Shown here in pieces: positions 6,216-11,161 of a stretch of DNA of 11,161 bases. The position numbers and the translations under genes are program-made. The DNA comes from an uncultured Eubacterium sp. (GTDB lineage Bacteria > Bacillota > Clostridia > Lachnospirales > Lachnospiraceae): NCBI GenBank assembly GCA_905236735.1, contig CAJOOU010000235.1:1-11161 (forward strand), in the 5' to 3' direction. The notes under the pieces were generated by a model, which was given only the letters and a program-made list of their open reading frames with translations, did not search any database and was not told the DNA's origin. How positions within the stretch are numbered: position 1 is the first letter of the stretch; the number at the start of each line of letters is the position of its first letter.

Positions 6216-7276
6216 CCTTTAAACGAACTTATTAAATGATTTAAATACCCGGTAAGGTAATTACCGGGTGTTTTTATTTTATCCGATAATTCTATATAGG
6301 CCTTTCCTTTGTACTCATCATAGAATAATTCATCTCCGTAGCCGTATGAAGGCAGGAAAGAAGAGGTTTTGGTTATATAGGCTGTTTTTGCGGTAGCCTT
6401 TATTCTATGGGATTTTTCGCCGTATACGGCGAGAGATGAGTGGATGGCTCTGTCTTCTTCGGGATAATACCAGTAGTTTTTGTAATCATCAAAAAAGAAT
6501 TTAAGCTTTCCTTTATATACGGGTATCTTCAGATATGCATTTTTTCTTTCTGCATGTAAATAAAGAGAATTTGCCAAAATGTTAATAGATTTTGGAAGGG
6601 GATGAGTTAACATAATTGAATAAATACATTCTTTGTCTGTTATTTCTGCAAGATTTCCTTCTTTTTCTGTTCTGTCGTCAAACAACGATATATAGGAGTA
6701 TAGCTTGCAAAGTTCTACAAGACCTAGTACATCTTCCTCGTTATGCTGCATAAGGATTTTGAGCAGGTTTGCATCGGAATTTTCCAAAAATTCCTTGTAA
6801 ACACAGGTAAGCTCTCCACCGTTTGTATCGTCTTTTCGTCCACTACAAAGAAACTCTTCAAGGTATTTCTGGCGAAGAGATGAAAAACCGAGCAGTTTTT
6901 TATAAGGCATTATCATCCTGTAAAGGTCAAGGTGTTTTATGGCGGAAATATTGCATTGTAGAGATAGGGCATTTGCTCTGTCTGTAAGAAACCTTATGTC
7001 AAAATTCTGCCCGTTAAAAGATATATATTTGCCAAACCCTGAGGATAGTCTGATAAATTCTTCTATGATAAGGGATTCATCGGCGGGACCTTCGCCGAAA
7101 TACTGGATGAAATGCAAAATTCCGGCCTTATAATATGCGCAGCCGATAGCGTATACATAGCAGTATTTTGAGGAAAGCCCTGTGCTTTCAATATCAAAAA
7201 GAAGTGTGGCTGAATCTATTACGGCAAGCTGCGATTCGTCTAGATTTTTTTCAAATGTTTTTTCTATTATTCTCAT
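6212..7276 (-). CDS. YprB-type ribonuclease H-like (DEDD) exonuclease
   Basis: The protein has 354 residues. The N-terminal half is a DEDD-fold exonuclease domain of the RNase_H_2/YprB type. Asp28 and Glu30 are in the Exo I motif LLFDIESTG, Asp93 is in the Exo II motif SFNGQNFD, and HNEEDV (His178, Asp182) is in the Exo III position. HLDLYR at 115-120 is also typical. Four acidic ligands for two metal ions therefore appear intact. The C-terminal half (about 200-354), with YKNYWYYPEEDRAIH and ELFYDEY, is the family-specific region of unknown role. Family members are presumed nucleases, but the substrate is not known. The ATG at 7274-7276 has no ribosome binding site and no alternative start nearby; a promoter directly upstream suggests a leaderless mRNA. 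The last 4 nt overlap the stop of the Fur-like gene. Confidence 0.85.
   Translation of the reverse strand: MRIIEKTFEKNLDESQLAVIDSATLLFDIESTGLSSKYCYVYAIGCAYYKAGILHFIQYFGEGPADESLIIEEFIRLSSGFGKYISFNGQNFDIRFLTDRANALSLQCNISAIKHLDLYRMIMPYKKLLGFSSLRQKYLEEFLCSGRKDDTNGGELTCVYKEFLENSDANLLKILMQHNEEDVLGLVELCKLYSYISLFDDRTEKEGNLAEITDKECIYSIMLTHPLPKSINILANSLYLHAERKNAYLKIPVYKGKLKFFFDDYKNYWYYPEEDRAIHSSLAVYGEKSHRIKATAKTAYITKTSSFLPSYGYGDELFYDEYKGKAYIELSDKIKTPGNYLTGYLNHLISSFKG
6247..6280 (+). terminator. Rho-independent terminator of the + strand genes ending at 6215
   Basis: ACCCGGTAA (6247-6255) pairs perfectly with TTACCGGGT (6261-6269) around a 5-nt loop, and a T-rich tract (TTTTT A TTTT) follows at 6271-6280. 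The T-tract orients it for + strand transcripts, that is the short fur gene and any read-through from cheR. It lies inside the 3' coding part of the opposite-strand exonuclease gene. On the minus strand the hairpin is followed by mixed sequence, so it should be weak in that direction. Confidence 0.85.
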
Positions 7277-7282
7277 AAAAGG

Positions 7283-7291
7283 ATTATAACA
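7283..7291 (-). promoter_or_regulatory. Extended -10 promoter of the YprB-type exonuclease gene
   Basis: Read on the minus strand, the sequence is TGTTATAAT: a perfect TATAAT (7283-7288) preceded by the TG of an extended -10 element. No good -35 is seen 17 nt upstream (GCATTT). Only six bases lie between TATAAT and the ATG, so the transcript should start at or beside the first codon. Confidence 0.6.
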
Positions 7292-7384
7292 TAAAAGTGG
7301 GAGTTAAATGCGCCGGGTTTGAAAAACCTAACCGTAATGTACTGAAATTAATACAATAAAAATGCTAAAAATCAGCGTATTTCG

Positions 7385-7406
7385 CACATTTTCGCCTCCA
7401 AATGTG
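7385..7406 (+). promoter_or_regulatory. Inverted repeat upstream of rnfC, candidate operator
   Basis: CACATTT (7385-7391) and AAATGTG (7400-7406) form a perfect 7-bp dyad with an 8-nt centre, a 22-bp site 46 nt before the rnfC ATG. It overlaps a possible extended -10 element (7405-7413). TTTCGC also repeats directly at 7380-7385 and 7390-7395, one helical turn apart. The sequence does not match the Rex, Fnr or Crp consensus I know. It could be an operator or an mRNA hairpin. Confidence 0.4.
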
Positions 7407-7451
7407 ATAAACTATATCAGGAAAATTTTAGAAAGAGAAGAGGAATACGCA

Positions 7452-8774
7452 ATGGGATTAAAAACATTTACCGGCGGCGTGCATCCGTATGAAGGCAAGG
7501 AACTTTCCAAAGATAAGCCGATTACGGATCTTATGCCGAAAAGTGATTTGGTATACCCACTCTCTCAGCATATTGGCGCACCTGCCAATCCTATAGTTTC
7601 CGTTGGAGACGAGGTTAAAAAAGGGCAGATGATAGCAGAAGCCGGTGGCTTTATGTCGGCGCCTATTTACGCCTCAGTTTCGGGTAAGGTCAAAAAGATT
7701 GAACCGAGACGAGTAGCGGCGGGTGGTATGGTAAATTCCATAGTCATTGAAAATGACGGAAATTACGATGAGGTAGAGTATACTTTCTGTGACGATGTCA
7801 CAAAACTTTCAAAAGATGAGATTAAGGCCAGGATTCAGAAGGCCGGCGTTGTAGGTCTGGGTGGTGCCGGATTCCCGACGCATGTGAAGCTTTCTCCGGC
7901 CGATCCTTCAAAAATCGACTACATTATCGCCAACTGTGCGGAATGTGAGCCGTATCTTACAAGTGATTATCGTATTATGGTTGAGATGCCTGAGCAGCTC
8001 ATCGGCGGTATGAGAATTATCTTACAGCTTTTCGAAGGTGCAAAAGGAATACTCGGTATCGAAAACAACAAACCTGATGTTATAGCAAAACTCACAGAAC
8101 TTGTTAAAGACGAGCCGCGTATAACGGTTCAGCCTCTTGTAACCAAGTATCCGCAGGGCGGCGAGCGTTCAATCATCTATGCCTGCACAGGAAGAAAGGT
8201 CAATTCTTCAATGCTTCCGGCAGATGCGGGATGTATAGTGGATAATGTTGATACTATATGCTCAATATACAGAGCCGTAAAATTAGGCCAGCCTCTTATG
8301 AGCCGTGTTGTTACCGTTACAGGTGATGCCGTGGCCGATCCGCGTAACTTCAGAGTACCTACAGGTACATGTTTCAGTGATATACTTGAGGCCGCAGGTG
8401 GATTCAAAACTCAGCCCGAGAAGATTATTTACGGCGGTCCTATGATGGGATTTGCGTCTTACACAACGGACATTCCGGTCGGCAAAACCAATTCGGCCCT
8501 CCTTTGCTTTACAAAGGATGAGGCAGCTAAATATGAGCCTTCGGCATGTATTAACTGCGGAAGATGTGTGGAGGTCTGTCCTTCACGAATTGTTCCGTCA
8601 AGACTTGCTAAATTTGCTGAGAACGGTCAGCTTGATGAGTTCTGCAAATGGGGCGGTGCCGAGTGTGTTGAATGCGGTTCGTGCAGCTTTATCTGCCCGG
8701 CCAAGAAACATCTTGCACAGGCCATTAAGTCGATGCGCAGAGATGCAATAGCAAAAAATAAAGAAAAAAAATAA
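7452..8774 (+). CDS. rnfC: Rnf complex subunit C (NADH-binding, iron-sulfur)
   Basis: RnfC is the peripheral cytoplasmic subunit where NAD+ is reduced (or NADH oxidised) and where FMN and two [4Fe-4S] clusters sit. The protein has 440 residues, the compact clostridial size without the long repetitive tail of the E. coli homologue. A lipoyl-like half-barrel covers about residues 37-85. GLGGAGFPTHVKL at 135-147 is the nucleotide/FMN-binding loop shared with the complex I 51-kDa subunit, followed by an SLBB region. The cluster ligands are Cys366, 369, 372, 376 and Cys405, 408, 411, 415. ATG 7452 is preferred over an in-frame ATG at 7362: AAGAGG (7438-7443) is 8 nt upstream, and the 30 extra residues are not family-like. 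It is the first gene of the rnf operon and ends 12 nt before rnfD. Confidence 0.96.
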   Translation: MGLKTFTGGVHPYEGKELSKDKPITDLMPKSDLVYPLSQHIGAPANPIVSVGDEVKKGQMIAEAGGFMSAPIYASVSGKVKKIEPRRVAAGGMVNSIVIENDGNYDEVEYTFCDDVTKLSKDEIKARIQKAGVVGLGGAGFPTHVKLSPADPSKIDYIIANCAECEPYLTSDYRIMVEMPEQLIGGMRIILQLFEGAKGILGIENNKPDVIAKLTELVKDEPRITVQPLVTKYPQGGERSIIYACTGRKVNSSMLPADAGCIVDNVDTICSIYRAVKLGQPLMSRVVTVTGDAVADPRNFRVPTGTCFSDILEAAGGFKTQPEKIIYGGPMMGFASYTTDIPVGKTNSALLCFTKDEAAKYEPSACINCGRCVEVCPSRIVPSRLAKFAENGQLDEFCKWGGAECVECGSCSFICPAKKHLAQAIKSMRRDAIAKNKEKK

Positions 8775-8786
8775 CGAGGTGGAAAA

Positions 8787-9752
8787 ATGAGTGAATTAGT
8801 AAATGTGGCTTCCAATCCACATGTCCGTCACAAAGATACCACAAGTCGTATTATGTTTTATGTAATAGTTGCTCTCATGCCGGCTACGATTTTTGGTATT
8901 TATAATTCGGGCACTTACGCATTGCATGCGCTTTTGCTTATCATTATAACAATTGCGTCCTGCGTTGCGTCGGAATATATTTTTAATGTTATAACAAAAA
9001 GAAAACAGACGGTTACAGACCTCAGTGCGGTCGTAACAGGACTTCTTTTAGCGCTGAACTTTCCGTGTACACTTCCGTACTGGATGGGTATTTTAGGTGG
9101 CGTATTTGCCATTATAGTTGTTAAATGCTTATTCGGAGGACTCGGACAGAATTTTATGAACCCGGCACTCGGTGCAAGATGCTTTATGCTTATTTCATTT
9201 ACAAGCGCAATGAGCTCGTTTGTATATGACGGAGTTTCAACGGCTACACCGCTTGCAATGCTCAGAAACGGTGAAGCTGTAAATACCTGGGATATGCTTG
9301 TGGGTAAGATTCCGGGTGTAATAGGAGAAACAAGTGTTATCGCCATTGTTATAGGTGCTATAATTCTTATTTTATTCGGAGTAATAGATTTGGCGATTCC
9401 GGGTACATATATCCTTACATTTGCAATCTTTATCGGTATTTATACCTGTTTTAACGGCGGATTCAATCTGCAGTATCTTGTTGCCCAGCTTTGCGGAGGC
9501 GGTCTTATGCTCGGAGCCTTCTTTATGGCAACCGACTATGCGACATCACCGATTACGCCGAAGGGTAAGATTATCTTCGGTATCTGCCTTGGCCTTTTGA
9601 CCGGTATTTTCCGTATGTTCGGAAGTATGGCGGAAGGAGTATCCTATGCCATAATCTTCTGTAACCTTCTTGTACCGATTATAGAAAGATTTACCATTCC
9701 GAGAGGATTTGGAGTGGAAAAAGAAAAGAAGAGTAAAGGAGGTAACGAGTAA
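8787..9752 (+). CDS. rnfD: Rnf complex subunit D (flavinylated membrane subunit)
   Basis: RnfD is an integral membrane subunit that carries covalent FMN and probably helps form the ion path; it is homologous to NqrB. The protein has 321 residues with a short cytoplasmic N-terminus (SNPHVRHKDTTSRIM) and many hydrophobic helices from about residue 22. FMNPALGARCFM and VYDGVSTATPLAML are conserved. The Thr154 of STAT (residues 151-154) corresponds to the threonine that receives FMN from the ApbE transferase in this family; apbE is not in the window. DYATSPITPKGK and the late FGSMAEGVSYAI segment also fit the family. GAGGTGG at 8776-8782 is the ribosome binding site. The 3' end encodes KGGNE through the strong ribosome binding site of rnfG, and the TAA shares one base with the rnfG ATG. 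Confidence 0.96.
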   Translation: MSELVNVASNPHVRHKDTTSRIMFYVIVALMPATIFGIYNSGTYALHALLLIIITIASCVASEYIFNVITKRKQTVTDLSAVVTGLLLALNFPCTLPYWMGILGGVFAIIVVKCLFGGLGQNFMNPALGARCFMLISFTSAMSSFVYDGVSTATPLAMLRNGEAVNTWDMLVGKIPGVIGETSVIAIVIGAIILILFGVIDLAIPGTYILTFAIFIGIYTCFNGGFNLQYLVAQLCGGGLMLGAFFMATDYATSPITPKGKIIFGICLGLLTGIFRMFGSMAEGVSYAIIFCNLLVPIIERFTIPRGFGVEKEKKSKGGNE

Positions 9753-10363
9753 TGAAAAACACTTTGATTAAAGATGCTCTTATCCTCACAGCTATTACTC
9801 TTGTTTCGGGTATTGCTCTCGGACTTGTGTATGAAGTTACAAAAGGACCCATTGCAGAGCAGGAATATAAGGCTCAGCAGGAAGCTTATGCAGCTGTATT
9901 TGAAGAAGCGTCTTCATTTGAAGAATATGCTGACTTTGATGCAGATGAAGCTCTTAGTGCAATCGGGGATTTGGCAAGCCAGAATACCATTGATGGTGTA
10001 ATGGAAGCACTTGATGCATCAGGAGAGGTTCTCGGTTATGTTATTACAGTATCGGATACTGCCGGATATGGCGGAACCGTTACTTTTTCCGTAGGTATCT
10101 CAAATGACGGTACAATGAACGGTATTGCATTTACCACATTAAACGAGACGGCAGGTCTTGGTATGAAGGCTAAAGAGGATGATTTCTCTTCACAGTTTAA
10201 GGGTATTTCGTCTGAGTCGCTTGAGGTCGTAAAGACAACTCCGGGTGATGGTGAAATAAAGGCGATTTCAGGTGCTACAATTACATCTAAGGCCGTTACC
10301 AGCGGTGCCAACGCCGCTTTATCCTATTTCTACAATGTATTAGGAGGTGGCGCAAATGAATAA
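9752..10363 (+). CDS. rnfG: Rnf complex subunit G (FMN-binding)
   Basis: RnfG is a membrane-anchored subunit whose soluble FMN-binding domain lies on the outer face and relays electrons within Rnf. The protein has 203 residues. One N-terminal membrane helix runs at about 8-27 (LILTAITLVSGIALGLVYEV), followed by an acidic helical linker and the FMN_bind domain (about 95-195). The flavinylation motif SGATITS starts at Ser173, making Thr176 the likely FMN-bearing residue. TLNETAGLGMKA is the usual preceding motif. AAAGGAGG at 9735-9742 lies 9 nt before the ATG, and the start shares one base with the rnfD stop. The 3' end overlaps rnfE by 8 nt. Confidence 0.96.
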   Translation: MKNTLIKDALILTAITLVSGIALGLVYEVTKGPIAEQEYKAQQEAYAAVFEEASSFEEYADFDADEALSAIGDLASQNTIDGVMEALDASGEVLGYVITVSDTAGYGGTVTFSVGISNDGTMNGIAFTTLNETAGLGMKAKEDDFSSQFKGISSESLEVVKTTPGDGEIKAISGATITSKAVTSGANAALSYFYNVLGGGANE

Positions 10364-11150
10364 ATATACTGAAAGATTATATAACGGAATCATTAAGGAA
10401 AACCCGACACTCGTGCAAATGCTCGGTATGTGTCCGACACTTGCCGTTACAACATCGGCAATCAACGGACTTGGAATGGGTCTTTCCACAACAGCGGTAC
10501 TTGTGCTTTCAAACATTGTTATATCGATGCTCAGAAAGATTATACCCGATAAGGTCAGGGTTCCTGCTTTTATCGTGGTAGTTGCATCGTTCGTTACAAT
10601 AGTGCAGTTCCTTCTTCAGGGATATGTACCGTCGCTTTACGAATCGCTCGGAATATATATTCCGCTTATCGTTGTTAACTGTATAATCCTGGGACGCGCG
10701 GAAAGCTACGCATCCAAAAACACAGTTGTGCTTTCGCTTTTCGACGGACTCGGAATGGGACTTGGATTTACGCTTGGTCTTACAGCAATAGGTATTGTTC
10801 GTGAAATCCTCGGAAGCGGTCAGCTTTTCGGTATGCAGATACTTCCTCTTGCTACAGATACATCCGCAGGATTTACTCCGATTATCATCTTCATACTTGC
10901 TCCGGGTGCTTTCTTTGTACTTGCTGCCCTTGTAGCTTTGCAGAATTACATCAAGATTAGACATGAGGACGGTAAAAAGGCTGCGATTCTTGCCGAAAGA
11001 CAGGCAATAAGAGATGAGATGGCTAAGGCAGAAGCTGAAAAAGCTGCTAAAATCGAAGCTGCCAAAAAAGCAGCAGCTGAGAAAAAAGCTGCTGAAGAAG
11101 CTGCAAATAAAGATAATGAAGGCGAAAAAGAGGAAGGAGGTAACGAATAA
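10356..11150 (+). CDS. rnfE: Rnf complex subunit E with Ala/Lys/Glu-rich C-terminal tail
   Basis: RnfE is a six-helix membrane subunit that pairs with RnfA in an inverted arrangement and shares an intramembrane iron-sulfur centre with it. Here Cys26 (MLGMCPTLAV) and Cys109 (VVNCIILGRAE) fit the two RnfE ligands. GLGMGLGFTLGL and AIGIVREILGSGQLFG are also family-typical. ATG 10356 is preferred over an in-frame GTG at 10347, because that GTG lies within the AGGAGGTG ribosome binding site (10342-10349). The protein has 264 residues, longer than the 200-230 usual for the family. From about residue 206 it has a charged tail of some 59 residues dominated by Ala, Lys and Glu, likely an alpha-helix or coiled coil in the cytoplasm. 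It overlaps rnfG by 8 nt and its stop shares one base with the rnfA start. Confidence 0.95.
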   Translation: MNKYTERLYNGIIKENPTLVQMLGMCPTLAVTTSAINGLGMGLSTTAVLVLSNIVISMLRKIIPDKVRVPAFIVVVASFVTIVQFLLQGYVPSLYESLGIYIPLIVVNCIILGRAESYASKNTVVLSLFDGLGMGLGFTLGLTAIGIVREILGSGQLFGMQILPLATDTSAGFTPIIIFILAPGAFFVLAALVALQNYIKIRHEDGKKAAILAERQAIRDEMAKAEAEKAAKIEAAKKAAAEKKAAEEAANKDNEGEKEEGGNE

Positions 11151-11161
11151 TGAAAGAATTA
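11150..11161 (+). CDS. rnfA: Rnf complex subunit A, first four codons only
   Basis: The ATG at 11150 shares a base with the rnfE TAA and has AGGAAGGAGG (11131-11140) 9 nt upstream. Only MKEL is readable before the window ends. RnfA commonly follows RnfE in clostridial rnf operons and often begins this way, so the identity rests on context. rnfB is expected next. Confidence 0.75.

Larger units (their letters stand above)
7277..7451. other. Divergent intergenic region between exonuclease gene and rnf operon
   Basis: This is a 175-nt, AT-rich gap holding the minus-strand promoter at its left end and the leader of the rnf operon. For the + strand, TACAAT at 7352-7357 and TGATAAACT at 7405-7413 (extended -10 form) are possible -10 elements, but neither has a convincing -35, so the rnf promoter is not placed. 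A short GGTTT/AAACC hairpin (7316-7328) is weak. No riboswitch, T-box or attenuator was recognised. Confidence 0.6.

Noticed and set aside
7316..7328. GGTTT-GAA-AAACC hairpin as a terminator or attenuator before rnf.
   Set aside because: Five-base stem with a three-base loop and no T-tract after it; too weak to support.
7362..7451. Thirty-residue N-terminal extension of RnfC from an in-frame ATG at 7362.
   Set aside because: No ribosome binding site at 7362, the extension is not RnfC-like, it covers the dyad and possible promoter, and ATG 7452 has AAGAGG at a good distance.
10509..10964. Antisense open frame (151 codons) opposite rnfE.
   Set aside because: Composition is extremely Lys/Ser/Tyr/Cys-rich, as expected from the complement of membrane-protein codons, and no start signal is evident.
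1..11161. Mobile element, phage island, CRISPR array or defence system.
   Set aside because: No transposase, integrase, repeat array, tRNA-bounded edge or toxin/antitoxin-like gene pair was found; all genes fit core or energy-metabolism families and share similar base composition by eye.

Overview
The window looks like a chromosomal segment of a low-to-mid GC anaerobic Bacillota, most likely a Lachnospiraceae-type Clostridia. Three things point that way: the scpB / HI0933-type flavoprotein / cmk / ispH / rpsA gene order, strong AGGAGG-type ribosome binding sites, and an Rnf operon in the order C-D-G-E-A. This placement is inference from gene content and order; no database search was possible. 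No IS element, integrase, CRISPR array, tRNA or rRNA was seen.

Left part (1-5908, all + strand): the 3' end of scpB is followed by a MurR/RpiR-type SIS-domain regulator, an HI0933/YtfP-family flavoprotein, cytidylate kinase (cmk), IspH (last step of the MEP isoprenoid pathway), a four-domain S1 protein (rpsA/YpfD type) and an orphan CheR-type methyltransferase. Gaps are 24 nt or less and several genes overlap, so this reads as one long transcription unit. ispH and rpsA, which are fused in many Clostridia, are separate here but overlap by 20 nt, and ispH ends in a TTT TGA sequence that could slip into the rpsA frame.

Middle part (5909-7451): a near-consensus promoter immediately after cheR drives a very short Fur-family protein (76 aa) that has the DNA-binding wing but no metal-binding or dimerisation domain. 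Its stop codon overlaps the stop codon of a convergent YprB-type DEDD exonuclease gene. The fur-side terminator lies inside the exonuclease coding sequence. The exonuclease gene has an extended -10 promoter placed so that its transcript would begin at or next to the ATG (probably leaderless). A 175-nt divergent intergenic region with a perfect 7-bp dyad separates it from the next operon.

Right part (7452-11161, + strand): rnfC, rnfD, rnfG, rnfE and the first four codons of rnfA, tightly coupled. These encode most of the membrane Rnf complex (ferredoxin:NAD+ oxidoreductase coupled to Na+ or H+ pumping). The Fe-S cysteines of RnfC, the flavinylation threonines of RnfD and RnfG, and the paired membrane cysteine of RnfE are all present. 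RnfE carries an unusual Ala/Lys/Glu-rich cytoplasmic tail of about 59 residues.

Overall these are mostly well-known housekeeping and energy genes, and I do not see a clearly new multi-gene system. The points most worth checking are the ispH/rpsA junction, the truncated Fur with its convergent overlap, the leaderless exonuclease promoter and the RnfE tail.
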